This document shows positions 17,527-26,143 of a stretch of DNA of 64,000 bases, piece after piece. The DNA is from Chloroflexota bacterium (GTDB taxonomy: Bacteria; Chloroflexota; Dehalococcoidia; Lucifugimonadales; Lucifugimonadaceae), in NCBI GenBank assembly GCA_002721615.1, contig PBKW01000011.1, positions 1-64,000 of the forward strand, read 5' to 3'. Under the pieces are notes generated by a model. The model ran no database searches. It saw nothing but the letters and a program-made list of their open reading frames with translations, and was not told where the DNA came from. Every line of letters starts with the position of its first letter. Within the stretch, counting starts at the first letter, position 1. The position numbers were made by a program, and so were the translations under genes.

Positions 17527-17784
17527 ATGGCAACAGTAAATGAAAGATTAACAGATATTATAGTTGAAACACTTTCTGTAGAAGAATCAGAAGTCGTCCC
17601 TGACGCATCTTTTGTAGATGATTTAGGAGCAGATTCTTTAGACGTAGTCGAAATGATTATGGCTATTGAAACTGAATTTTCATCAGACTCTGAATCATTA
17701 GAAATTAACGATGAGGAAGCCGAAAAAATCATTAAAGTATCTGATGCACTTGCATTTCTTGAAAACAAAGGAATTACTGACTAA
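17527..17784 (+). CDS. acpP: Acyl carrier protein
   Basis: This is an 85-residue acidic four-helix protein with the phosphopantetheine serine Ser37 in G-A-D-S-L-D-V-V-E. It carries growing acyl chains in fatty-acid synthesis. Helix 2 is followed by [18 protein letters not shown], about five residues longer than the usual E-F-x-x-E-I-P-D-E-E-A-E-K, so the loop before helix 3 is expanded. A GGAG site precedes the ATG. It follows nusB directly and shares the operon with fabD. Confidence 0.96.
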   Translation: MATVNERLTDIIVETLSVEESEVVPDASFVDDLGADSLDVVEMIMAIETEFSSDSESLEINDEEAEKIIKVSDALAFLENKGITD

Positions 17785-17796
17785 AAATCCTAATGG

Positions 17797-18381
17797 ATGT
17801 CATTTAAAGATTTTATCTCAAAAATAAATTACTTAGATTCCTCTATAAAAACTTGTACCTTGTGTGATCTCCACAAAACGAGGAATTTGTCGGTTCCAGG
17901 AAGTGGAACTGGTTTTTCAGGTTTAATGATGGTTGGAGAAGGACCTGGTTTCAACGAAGATAAAGAAGGGCTGCCATTCGTTGGAAGGGCAGGAAAATTA
18001 TTAGATAAATTACTTTCAGAAATATCAATCACACGGAAAGATATTTTTATTACTAATATAGTAAAATGCCGACCGCCTAATAATAGAGATCCTTTACCAA
18101 ATGAATTAGAATTTTGCTCACCTTATTTAGAAAAACAGATAAAAATTTTTAACCCTAGAGTAATAGTAACATTAGGAAGATTTTCTTTATCGTATTTCTT
18201 GCCTAATAAAACAATATCATCCGTCAGAGGTCAGCAAATAGAATTGGATGGGAGAATAATTTATCCAGTTTACCACCCGGCAGCTGGTTTAAGAAATTCA
18301 AAATTTTCAGAAATACTAAGAAAAGATTTGCATCTAATACCATCTTTACTTGTTTCCTCTTTAGAAAATAAAAAATGCTAA
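17797..18381 (+). CDS. Type 4 uracil-DNA glycosylase (Fe-S)
   Basis: This 194-residue family 4 UDG has four cluster cysteines, C20-x2-C23 and C91-x15-C107, the active-site block G-E-G-P-G-F-N-E-D, N-I-V-K-C-R-P-P, and the C-terminal Y-H-P-A-A. It removes uracil from DNA, guarding against cytosine deamination. It is commonly annotated udg. It starts 12 nt after acpP and probably shares its transcript. No rnf or other Fe-S assembly gene is adjacent. Confidence 0.92.
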   Translation: MSFKDFISKINYLDSSIKTCTLCDLHKTRNLSVPGSGTGFSGLMMVGEGPGFNEDKEGLPFVGRAGKLLDKLLSEISITRKDIFITNIVKCRPPNNRDPLPNELEFCSPYLEKQIKIFNPRVIVTLGRFSLSYFLPNKTISSVRGQQIELDGRIIYPVYHPAAGLRNSKFSEILRKDLHLIPSLLVSSLENKKC

Positions 18382-18456
18382 AAATGATTTCCTGTACTAA
18401 TTGACCTCATAAGCTAAATATTCTAGAGTCAAAATAAACACATATTAAACTATATT

Positions 18457-20673
18457 TTGTCGCTAAAAAATAAACCCGTCTCAAAACGAAAAATTATTAC
18501 AAAAAAGAAAACTCAAACAATTTTTCTATTATTAGCATTATTAATTATTGCTGTAATTAATTTCTTTTATTGGGAACTAGTTTTGAAATTATTTGGATGG
18601 GGTACCATAATCATTATTTCTTTTTTATTAGTTAGCATTTGGACAATATTATTTCAAAATAAAAAATTTACTAAATATTGGAGATATTGGGTTTTTGGAA
18701 TATTTCTTTCTTTAACATCAATAGGATTTTTAGGTTTATTTAATGCCCCTGTAGATTTAGAATCATCAAGTGTTTTCACAAAAGATCAACAAGATAATTT
18801 CCTAACAACAAAACAAATAGGAGATACTCTGGGAGGTAATTTGGGAAACTTTATATCTCGTAAACCACAGCAATGGGAACATTGGAATAATATTTTTGCT
18901 TTAAGAATTTTAGGCATTCTTAGAAATATGATTCTTTTATTGATAGGTTTTTCGATTTGTTGGCCTAAAAAAATGCTAATAACTTTAAAGAAAATTTCAA
19001 CCTACACAAAATTTATATATGTACAAATCAGAAAATGGTACATTTTTATATCCAACTTAAAAAAATCTAAATCTTTAAAGGACCCAGATCCTCAAATAGA
19101 AAAAAATCTTGAAATGTTAGGAGACAAAGTTGAAAAAACAGAACTTTTAAATGATGAAATTCAATTGCAATCTCCAAAAGTTGAACCTCAAATAACAGCT
19201 ACTTTGAATAACGATATAGAAAAATGGATTCTTCCAAATATAGAAATTTTAAATGAATCTCATTTGAGCCCATTATCGAATGAAGAAATGGAAAACACTA
19301 AAAAATTAATAGTATCAACTTTAAGAGAGCATGGAGTTGAAGTTACAGTAGGACAAGTAAAACCAGGTCCAACTGTAACAATGTATGGATTAGAACCTGG
19401 ATATGGAAAAAAATCTAAACCCAAATCTTCATCATCTAATAAAGATCAAATTGAAAATCAAGAATCTTTAGGAACGAGAGTAAGAGTTGACACGATATTA
19501 TCTAGAGAAAAAGATTTAGCTTTAGCCCTAGCAAGTCCAAATTTAAGATTTCAAGCACCTGTACCTGGAACATCATTAGTTGGAATAGAGGTACCAAACA
19601 ATAGTCCTAGTCTAGTAAATCTAAGGACTACTATGGAAACAAAAGAATTTAGCAAATTCAATAAAAATAATCCTCTACCTTTAGCATTAGGAATAGGAAG
19701 TAATGGAGATCCAGTATATTGTGATCTAACTAAAATGCCTCATTTTCTAGTAGCAGGAGCTACTGGATCAGGGAAAAGTGTATGTATAAACTCAATGATT
19801 AGTGGATTATTACTAGTAAGAGATCCTTCGGAACTAAGGTTAATAATGATAGATCCAAAAAGAGTAGAACTCACTCCATACTCTGGAATTCCTCATCTAT
19901 ACACTGATCCAATAGTAGACGCGGCCAAAGCTGTCTCAATTTTAAAACTAGTTATTGACCAAATGATGGATAGATTCAAGACTCTAGAATCATTGGATTG
20001 TAAGAATATTGCTACATTTAATGAAAAATCAAAAGAAAAATTACCATATTTAGTGATTATTGTTGATGAACTTGCAGATTTAATGCTAAGTGCTGCTGGA
20101 GAAGTTGAGAAATCATTAGTTCGAATAGCTCAACTAGGAAGAGCAACTGGAATACATCTTATTGTAGCAACCCAACGTCCTTCTGTTGATGTAGTTACTG
20201 GTTTAATAAAAGCTAATTTTCCAAGTAGAATTTCATTTAGTGTAACTAGTCAAATTGACTCGAGAACAGTTATTGATAGCCCTGGGGCAGAAAAACTATT
20301 AGGTAGAGGAGATATGCTATTTCTACCCGTAGACCAGCCAAAACCAATTAGAGTTCAAGGAGGATTACTCTCTGAATCAGAAATAAATTCAATTATTTCT
20401 CATTGGAAAAATCAATCTTCAATAGAACTTCCACAATTAAACCCAGACACAAATAATGAAAGTGCACCATTAGAATTTTCCAAAAATACCGATTCTCTAT
20501 TTCAACAAGCAGTAGAACTAGCTATAAGTCAAAAAAAACTTTCTACATCTCTACTTCAAAGAAGATTAAGAATAGGTTATCCTAGAGCGGCTAGATTAAT
20601 GGATGAATTAGAAGAAGAAGGAATTGTAGGACCAGGAGATTCAGGAAAACCTAGGGATGTATTAAAACACTAA
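18457..20673 (+). CDS. ftsK: FtsK/SpoIIIE-type DNA translocase
   Basis: This 738-residue protein has four or five N-terminal membrane helices (about 22-185), a short linker, the alpha-beta motor with Walker A G-A-T-G-S-G-K-S near residue 436 and Walker B L-V-I-I-V-D-E-L-A-D, and a C-terminal gamma winged helix (S-L-L-Q-R-R-L-R-I-G-Y-P-R-A-A-R) that reads polar DNA sequences. It pumps chromosome termini through the closing septum. The linker is much shorter than in E. coli FtsK. The start is TTG at 18457, without a clear ribosome-binding site, so the exact start is uncertain. Confidence 0.94.
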   Translation: MSLKNKPVSKRKIITKKKTQTIFLLLALLIIAVINFFYWELVLKLFGWGTIIIISFLLVSIWTILFQNKKFTKYWRYWVFGIFLSLTSIGFLGLFNAPVDLESSSVFTKDQQDNFLTTKQIGDTLGGNLGNFISRKPQQWEHWNNIFALRILGILRNMILLLIGFSICWPKKMLITLKKISTYTKFIYVQIRKWYIFISNLKKSKSLKDPDPQIEKNLEMLGDKVEKTELLNDEIQLQSPKVEPQITATLNNDIEKWILPNIEILNESHLSPLSNEEMENTKKLIVSTLREHGVEVTVGQVKPGPTVTMYGLEPGYGKKSKPKSSSSNKDQIENQESLGTRVRVDTILSREKDLALALASPNLRFQAPVPGTSLVGIEVPNNSPSLVNLRTTMETKEFSKFNKNNPLPLALGIGSNGDPVYCDLTKMPHFLVAGATGSGKSVCINSMISGLLLVRDPSELRLIMIDPKRVELTPYSGIPHLYTDPIVDAAKAVSILKLVIDQMMDRFKTLESLDCKNIATFNEKSKEKLPYLVIIVDELADLMLSAAGEVEKSLVRIAQLGRATGIHLIVATQRPSVDVVTGLIKANFPSRISFSVTSQIDSRTVIDSPGAEKLLGRGDMLFLPVDQPKPIRVQGGLLSESEINSIISHWKNQSSIELPQLNPDTNNESAPLEFSKNTDSLFQQAVELAISQKKLSTSLLQRRLRIGYPRAARLMDELEEEGIVGPGDSGKPRDVLKH

Positions 20674-20690
20674 AATATCATAATATTTTA
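20671..20690 (+). promoter_or_regulatory. AT-only hairpin between ftsK stop and accDA start
   Basis: A perfect inverted repeat, TAAAATAT-CATA-ATATTTTA, begins with the ftsK stop codon and ends 2 nt before the accDA ATG, filling the whole gap. It could sequester the initiation region or mark an mRNA processing site. It is short and AT-only, so chance is a real alternative. Confidence 0.35.
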
Positions 20691-20692
20691 TC

Positions 20693-22453
20693 ATGTCTGA
20701 GAATTCATCAAAGAATCAAAATAAATACTCAGATCCAAATGTAGAAATCACAGATTGCTTAGCATGTGGAAATGAAATATTTGGAACTAAGTTATTTGTC
20801 CGTTACAAAGTATGTTATAAATGTAACTTTCATTTCCATATTGATGCAAGAGAAAGACTAATATCTTTAATAGACAGAGGAACTTTTAAAGAGTATTTTA
20901 ATGATATTACCTCACTGAATCCATTGGAAAAAAATTCAGCTTCTCAATACAAATCTCGTATAAAAAAAGATAAACAAAGAACGGGACTTAGTGAGGCAAT
21001 TGTGACAGGAACATGCAATATAGGAGGTACGCCTACGGTGATCATGGTTCTAGATTTTGGATTTTTAGGAGGTAGCATGGGATTAGTGGTAGGAGAAAAA
21101 ATTGCATTATCTCTAGAATTAGCAGAAAAACGAAGACTCCCTGTTTTATGTGTCATTACTAGTGGTGGATCAAGAATTCAAGAGGGAGTTTTATCTTTGA
21201 TGCAAATGGCAAAAACTGTCGTGGCATTAGATAATCTACATAAAAAAGGCCTTCCAATAATATCTATCTTAGGTAACCCATCTACAGGACAAGTAATTGC
21301 AAGTTTCGTTTCTCTTTCTGATATTATTATTGCAGAACCGGGAGCTCATATAGGTTATGCCCCTTATAGAAGTATTAAAGAGGTTAGTGGTGAGATTGAA
21401 CCCTCTAAATACACATCAGAAATTTATCAAAAACATGGATTGATAGATAGAGTAGTATCAAGACAAAATATTAATAGAGAAATATCAACCTTGCTTGATC
21501 TTTTAAGTCCAAAATTTAACTTAGAAATACTAAAAACTACTAATATACCTGAAACTACTCTTTTACCCTTAAAACCTTGGGAAATGGTCCAATTAGCAAG
21601 AAATATAAATAGACCCCAATCTAGATATTATATATCAGAAATTTTTGCGAACTTTATAGAGCTTCATGGTGATAGATTAATGTCTGATGATCCTTCAGTA
21701 ATAATAGGGATCGCAAGACTAGCTGGAGAATCAATTATGATAATTGCTCAACAGAAAACTATTGAAAAAACAAATAACTCTTCAAAAAAAACATATCAAA
21801 AAGTCAAAATTAAGCCTGAAGGATTTAGAAAAGCAAAAAGAGCTATAGAATTTGCTGAAAGATTTGGATTACCTATTATAAGCCTAGTTGATTCATTAGG
21901 GCCTGAATTAAGCCTACAAGCTGAATATAAAGGTCTTGCAAACTCTATATCTGAATTAATCTCATCTATGACAAAAGTCGAAGTAGCTACTATTTCTGTA
22001 ATAATAGGTGAAGGTGGAAGCGAAACGGGACTATCTTTTTCAGTATCTGATAGAACATTAATGATGCAAAATGCAATATTTACACCAATTAGCCCTGAAG
22101 ATGCTGCTAGATCACAATTAAAAGATTCACGAAAGGCAAAAGATATTGTTTCTACACTAAAATTAACCTCCACTGATTGCCTAGAAATGGGAATAGTTGA
22201 CTATATAGTTCCAGAACCATCAGGAGGGGCACATGCTTCTCCACAAGAAGCTGCAAGATTATTAAAGATAGAAATAATGAAAGAGTTAGGTACCATTAAA
22301 AAAATCTACCCTAGGACTCTCAGTAGAAGAAGAAGAAAGAAATTTAGACAAATGGGAGAATATAGTAATAAATTTAGATCTACTCTAAGATCAGAATTAA
22401 AAATTTGGCAATCAGCTTTCGCAGCTGGAGTAAAAGCTCTAAAAAATAATTAA
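20693..22453 (+). CDS. accDA: Fused acetyl-CoA carboxylase carboxyltransferase (AccD-AccA)
   Basis: This 586-residue protein joins both carboxyltransferase subunits in one chain. Residues 1-285 are the beta part, with the zinc ribbon C22, C25, C41, C44 and blocks G-L-S-E-A-I-V, S-G-G-S-R-I-Q-E-G and G-Y-A-P. Residues about 295-586 are the alpha part, with I-F-A-N-F-I-E-L-H-G-D-R, P-E-G-F-R-K-A-K-R and I-G-E-G-G-S-E-T-G. It transfers carboxyl from carboxybiotin to acetyl-CoA to make malonyl-CoA, the substrate of FabD upstream. accB and accC must lie elsewhere. It overlaps the convergent HAD gene by 4 nt. Confidence 0.95.
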   Translation: MSENSSKNQNKYSDPNVEITDCLACGNEIFGTKLFVRYKVCYKCNFHFHIDARERLISLIDRGTFKEYFNDITSLNPLEKNSASQYKSRIKKDKQRTGLSEAIVTGTCNIGGTPTVIMVLDFGFLGGSMGLVVGEKIALSLELAEKRRLPVLCVITSGGSRIQEGVLSLMQMAKTVVALDNLHKKGLPIISILGNPSTGQVIASFVSLSDIIIAEPGAHIGYAPYRSIKEVSGEIEPSKYTSEIYQKHGLIDRVVSRQNINREISTLLDLLSPKFNLEILKTTNIPETTLLPLKPWEMVQLARNINRPQSRYYISEIFANFIELHGDRLMSDDPSVIIGIARLAGESIMIIAQQKTIEKTNNSSKKTYQKVKIKPEGFRKAKRAIEFAERFGLPIISLVDSLGPELSLQAEYKGLANSISELISSMTKVEVATISVIIGEGGSETGLSFSVSDRTLMMQNAIFTPISPEDAARSQLKDSRKAKDIVSTLKLTSTDCLEMGIVDYIVPEPSGGAHASPQEAARLLKIEIMKELGTIKKIYPRTLSRRRRKKFRQMGEYSNKFRSTLRSELKIWQSAFAAGVKALKNN

Positions 22454-23184
22454 TGAGAAAATTTCAATAATGCTTCTTCAACTCCATCACTATTAACATC
22501 TTTAACAACATATCGAGCTACATTCTTCAGTTCAATCGGAGCATTCTCCATGGCAACTCCAATACCTGATTCTTTTAACATATCTAAATCATTATAACTA
22601 TCACCAATTGCCATAACTTTAGATTTATTTAATGAATAAAATCTACAAAAATTATTAACAGCAACACCTTTACTAACATGAGAATGATTAAAATTCACAT
22701 AGTATTTTTCCCTATTAGAGTCACTAGAAACATTAACTCTCAATCCTAATTCTCTTGAATACTCTGCACTAAAAGATTGTGCTTCTTTAAATCCATCTAA
22801 ACAAATAACTATAGTCGAAATATCAAAGGAATCTATATCTATCAAAGTATAAAATGTCTTATCATTAGTAGTAGCAATAAATTTTAATTTCTCCTGCAAA
22901 ATTCTTGTAAATAATTTTTTTACCAAATCTTCTTCTATATTTACCGATATAATAGTCTTTCCATTTTTATTATCTATTACACGAGCTCCATTATCAGAAA
23001 ATTGTAAATATTGTAGAGACAATTCATTAGCAAATTTTTTTACTTCTCTAGATTCTCTACCAGAAATTATAGATACCGGGATTTTTTGTGCAAATTTTTT
23101 TACCAAATTTTTTACACTAAAAGATATTTCATCATTTTGATTAATTAGTGTTCCATCAAGGTCTAATAGTAATCCCTGAATCAT
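22450..23184 (-). CDS. Cof-type HAD-superfamily phosphatase
   Basis: This 244-residue HAD hydrolase has motif I D-L-D-G-T-L near residue 8, motif II S-I-I-S-G-R, a C2 cap domain (about 80-180), motif III K-G-V-A and motif IV G-D-S-Y-N-D-L-D-M. The Cof/IIB subfamily dephosphorylates sugar phosphates, nucleotides or cofactor intermediates; the substrate is not predictable. Its neighbour across the divergent gap is the thi operon, and some Cof proteins act on thiamine intermediates, but that link is only a suggestion. Confidence 0.88.
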   Translation of the reverse strand: MIQGLLLDLDGTLINQNDEISFSVKNLVKKFAQKIPVSIISGRESREVKKFANELSLQYLQFSDNGARVIDNKNGKTIISVNIEEDLVKKLFTRILQEKLKFIATTNDKTFYTLIDIDSFDISTIVICLDGFKEAQSFSAEYSRELGLRVNVSSDSNREKYYVNFNHSHVSKGVAVNNFCRFYSLNKSKVMAIGDSYNDLDMLKESGIGVAMENAPIELKNVARYVVKDVNSDGVEEALLKFSH

Positions 23185-23290
23185 AATATATTTCCTTCTG
23201 ATAATTACAAATTTTTTGTCTTATGATATTTTAATATCCATTACAATATAAAGTATAAATATATAAATACGAAAAAAGTTGGTTTTATTT

Positions 23291-24055
23291 ATGGATGATT
23301 TTCTGATCATTGACAATAAAAAGTTTCGCTCTAGATTATTAACAGGTACAGGAAGACATAAAAACGTCAAAGAATTGATTAAAAGTATTGAAAATTCAAA
23401 AACTGAAATCATTACAGTTGCAATAAGAAGGATTAATTTAGAAGATAAAAAAGAGGAAAATATTCTAGAAATAATTAAATCAAAACATCTTACAATCTTA
23501 CCTAACACAGCAGGATGTGCTACTACAAAAGATGCTGTATTTACTGCAGAGTTGGCCAGAGAATTAACTGAATCTGATTGGATAAAACTAGAAGTTATCC
23601 CCGACTCAAAATACCTCTTACCTGATCCTATAGGAACTTTAAAAGCGGCAGAGGAACTTGTAAAAAAAGGGTTCAAAGTCTTACCTTATATTTCGGCTGA
23701 TCCTGTATTAGCACTAGAATTAGAAAAAATAGGATGTGTGACAGTAATGCCATTAGGCTCTCCAATAGGATCTGGACAAGGAATTCATACGTTAGAATCT
23801 ATAAAAATTATTATCGATCAATCAAAAATACCTGTAATAGTAGATGCTGGAATAGGTGTTCCCTCTGATGCTGCTCTAGTTATGGAAGCAGGTGCTGATG
23901 CTGTTTTGATTAATACTGCTATTGCACAAGCTGAAAACCCTGGAATCATGGCATCGGCATTCAGATTGGGTGTAAAATCAGGTAGACAAGCTTTTCTTGG
24001 GGGAAGAATACCTAAAAAAAATATTGCTATAGCTAGTTCTCCTCCAAAAAAATAG
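23291..24055 (+). CDS. thiG: Thiazole synthase
   Basis: ThiG builds the thiazole phosphate of thiamine from deoxyxylulose phosphate, dehydroglycine and ThiS thiocarboxylate. Visible features are S-R-L-L-T-G-T-G at the N-terminus, the L-P-N-T-A-G block, K-L-E-V-I-P-D-S-K-Y-L-L-P-D (catalytic lysine region), G-S-P-I-G-S-G-Q-G and D-A-G-I-G-V-P-S-D. The start ATG 23291 was chosen over an in-frame TTG at 23279. No TPP riboswitch signature is visible in the 106-nt upstream gap. thiE and thiS follow on the same strand. Confidence 0.95.
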   Translation: MDDFLIIDNKKFRSRLLTGTGRHKNVKELIKSIENSKTEIITVAIRRINLEDKKEENILEIIKSKHLTILPNTAGCATTKDAVFTAELARELTESDWIKLEVIPDSKYLLPDPIGTLKAAEELVKKGFKVLPYISADPVLALELEKIGCVTVMPLGSPIGSGQGIHTLESIKIIIDQSKIPVIVDAGIGVPSDAALVMEAGADAVLINTAIAQAENPGIMASAFRLGVKSGRQAFLGGRIPKKNIAIASSPPKK

Positions 24056-24072
24056 TCAACTATTTTAAAAAA

Positions 24073-24702
24073 ATGTTAAAACAAAAAAATCTTCCAAATA
24101 AAATTTTGTGTTTAATCACAGACACAAAAATTAAAAATCAAGAGGAAACTTTAAATATAATAGAAAATTCTGTCTCCAATGGATTCAACATGATTCAATT
24201 AAGGGAAAAACATATGTCTTCTCTAGATCTATTAAATTTCGGGAGAAAAATTAAAAAAATTATCAATAACAGAGCATTGTTCATAATCAATGATCGCGTA
24301 GATATAGCTATAGCATTAAAAAGTGATGGGATACATTTCGGAGAAAATTCTATTCCAATAGAATTAGTAAAAAATCTTATAGGAAAAAAATTTCTTATTG
24401 GAAAGTCTATTCATCAAGTTAATTCAAGTTTAATAGAATATGATTCAATAATTAATTATTGGATTTTAGGTTCAATTTATAAAACTTTAAGTCATCCGAA
24501 TAGTAAACCAATAGGATTGAGTCCAATTTTAGAATTAAAAAAAATCAGTAAAACACCTATAATTGGAATAGGAGGAATTGATGATAAGAATTCAAAAAAT
24601 GTCATTAAAAAAGGATGCTCTGGAGTAGCAGTGAAAAGATTCATACTAGAATCACAAAAAATTAATGAAGACACAAAACTTATTTTGGAATCCATAGCTT
24701 GA
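24073..24702 (+). CDS. thiE: Thiamine phosphate synthase
   Basis: ThiE joins the thiazole and pyrimidine moieties into thiamine phosphate. The 209-residue TIM barrel shows Q-L-R-E-K near residue 42, N-D-R-V-D-I-A near 77, G-I-H-F-G-E near 90, G-K-S-I-H and the phosphate-binding G-I-G-G-I-D-D-K-N. Together with thiG and thiS it makes a small thiazole/coupling cluster. thiC and thiD are not in the window. It is 17 nt after thiG and ends 2 nt before the thiS ATG. Confidence 0.93.
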   Translation: MLKQKNLPNKILCLITDTKIKNQEETLNIIENSVSNGFNMIQLREKHMSSLDLLNFGRKIKKIINNRALFIINDRVDIAIALKSDGIHFGENSIPIELVKNLIGKKFLIGKSIHQVNSSLIEYDSIINYWILGSIYKTLSHPNSKPIGLSPILELKKISKTPIIGIGGIDDKNSKNVIKKGCSGVAVKRFILESQKINEDTKLILESIA

Positions 24703-24704
24703 AT

Positions 24705-24911
24705 ATGAAAATTTTATTTCTAAATGGAGTGAAAATATCTATAGAAAAAGAAATAGATATTACTACTTTTCTTGAAAAACAAAACTTATCTCAAAAAAAA
24801 ATTGCCATTGCAATAAATGGTTTCATAATTCCTAAAAAAGACTATCAAAAAACCATTATTAATGAAGGAGATAAAATAGAAATAGTGCATGCTGTAGGAG
24901 GAGGAATCTAA
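24705..24911 (+). CDS. thiS: ThiS sulfur carrier protein
   Basis: This 68-residue ubiquitin-fold sulfur carrier ends V-G-G-G-I. In ThiS the C-terminal Gly-Gly is adenylated and thiocarboxylated before giving sulfur to ThiG. Here an isoleucine follows the glycines, so this copy would need trimming or would use the carboxylate differently. I chose ATG 24705; a TTG two codons earlier overlaps the thiE stop. It lies last in thiGES, though the dehydratase gene follows 26 nt later. Confidence 0.88.
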   Translation: MKILFLNGVKISIEKEIDITTFLEKQNLSQKKIAIAINGFIIPKKDYQKTIINEGDKIEIVHAVGGGI

Positions 24912-24937
24912 TTTTAAATGACTATAATTTAAATTTT

Positions 24938-26110
24938 GTGATAGAAAACATCTCTTCTTACCATGTTGTAATGAATTCATCTCCAAGTTATTGGGAAGAG
25001 ACAGAATCTCATAAAATCATAAGAACTACTAACAGGTTTGAATTAAGAGAAGGTTGGCAAACAGTTTATGCAAGAAAACCAGAATGTTTATTAGTAAAAA
25101 TTACATTAAATAATGGCCTTACAGGTTGGGGGGAAGCAAATGTTCCAATAGGCCCTGAAATAGTAAAATTAATAATCTCCAATATTATTACTCCTCTAGT
25201 CAAGAAAGAAAAATTTCTCAACCCTAATCAAATGTGGCAATTTTTATATGATATTCAAAGAGGTAGAGGCTATCATTCGGGATACTATATTGATGCTTTA
25301 GCTGCATTAGATATCGCAGTTTGGGATGCACTTTCAAAATTTCATGAAATTCCACTAGGTAAACTTTTGAGAAAAAAATCTCTTACTAAAATACCCATAT
25401 ATTTATCTGGTTTAAGACAAAAAAATTTAGAAGAAAAAATTTCTCATCTTAAACAATGGGAAAACAATGGTTTAAAAGGAGTCAAATTATTCCTTCCTTC
25501 TAATAATACTGAAATAGAAAATGAGATCTCAAAAATACAAAGTAAAGTACCCGAAATAAATAATTGGATGATAGATCTTCTATGGATGTCAGAATTAAAA
25601 TCAACTATTAAATTAAAGAAAAATTTAGAAAAATTTAACATAAATTTTTTAGAATGTCCTTTACAACCTGAAAATATTGAAGAGCATAAAACTCTAGTAT
25701 CTAAGCCTGGAGTTCCTATTGCTCTAGGAGAACATTTTAGAACTCATTATCAAATATTGCCATGGTTAAAGGAACAAGCTTTAGATGTTCTCCAACCAGA
25801 TATCGGAAGGACAGGAATTTCCAATGCTTTAACTCAATTAAAAATCTGCAAAAAATATAATATTCCAGTAACTCCTCACATGGGAATGGGAAGTCCGATT
25901 TTTCAAGCGGCCACTCTACATTTTTCTTCTATATGTGAAAGTAATTACTTACAAGAATTTCAAGCTGGATTGGCTAACAATCTACATGAATTAGTTAAAA
26001 CTTTCTGGTCATATAGAGAAGGATATATTTATATGCCTAAAAAATTCGGATTAGGAGTTGAAGTTGATGAGCAAAAAATCCTTGAATATTCAGTAAACAA
26101 GAATTTGTAA
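24938..26110 (+). CDS. Enolase-superfamily (mandelate racemase-like) dehydratase
   Basis: This 390-residue protein has the N-terminal capping domain (L-T-G-W-G-E-A) and TIM barrel of the MR/muconate-lactonizing group. Likely Mg ligands are D in W-M-I-D-L-L-W, E in F-L-E-C-P-L and E in A-L-G-E-H; the likely general base is H in T-P-H-M-G-M-G paired with D in Q-P-D-I-G. The K-x-K position reads G-V-K-L-F, so only one lysine is kept. Acid-sugar dehydration is the likely chemistry, and the exact substrate is unknown. The GTG start at 24938 is uncertain; ATG 24971 is an alternative. The HpcH/HpaI-type aldolase downstream suggests a two-step pathway. Confidence 0.85.
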   Translation: MIENISSYHVVMNSSPSYWEETESHKIIRTTNRFELREGWQTVYARKPECLLVKITLNNGLTGWGEANVPIGPEIVKLIISNIITPLVKKEKFLNPNQMWQFLYDIQRGRGYHSGYYIDALAALDIAVWDALSKFHEIPLGKLLRKKSLTKIPIYLSGLRQKNLEEKISHLKQWENNGLKGVKLFLPSNNTEIENEISKIQSKVPEINNWMIDLLWMSELKSTIKLKKNLEKFNINFLECPLQPENIEEHKTLVSKPGVPIALGEHFRTHYQILPWLKEQALDVLQPDIGRTGISNALTQLKICKKYNIPVTPHMGMGSPIFQAATLHFSSICESNYLQEFQAGLANNLHELVKTFWSYREGYIYMPKKFGLGVEVDEQKILEYSVNKNL

Positions 26111-26116
26111 GTAAAG

Positions 26117-26138
26117 AATTATAAAATATTTTATAATT
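26117..26138 (+). promoter_or_regulatory. 22-bp perfect AT palindrome before the aldolase gene
   Basis: The gap between the dehydratase and aldolase genes holds a perfect, uninterrupted 22-bp palindrome made only of A and T, ending 5 nt before the aldolase ATG. As RNA it would give a roughly 9-bp stem; as DNA it could bind a dimer. No Shine-Dalgarno is present beside it. Base composition makes such repeats more likely by chance. Confidence 0.4.
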
Positions 26139-26143
26139 AAAAA

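Noticed and set aside
21796-22173. 125-codon open frame antisense to accDA
   Set aside because: It is fully inside a conserved gene on the other strand, has no ribosome-binding site and no recognisable protein sequence.
23185-23290. TPP riboswitch before thiG
   Set aside because: The conserved CUGAGA and the second pyrophosphate-sensing element are not present.
24918-24932. Tiny ORF (four codons) between thiS and the dehydratase
   Set aside because: The AGGAGG upstream is the glycine codons of thiS and the spacing is too long; likely chance.
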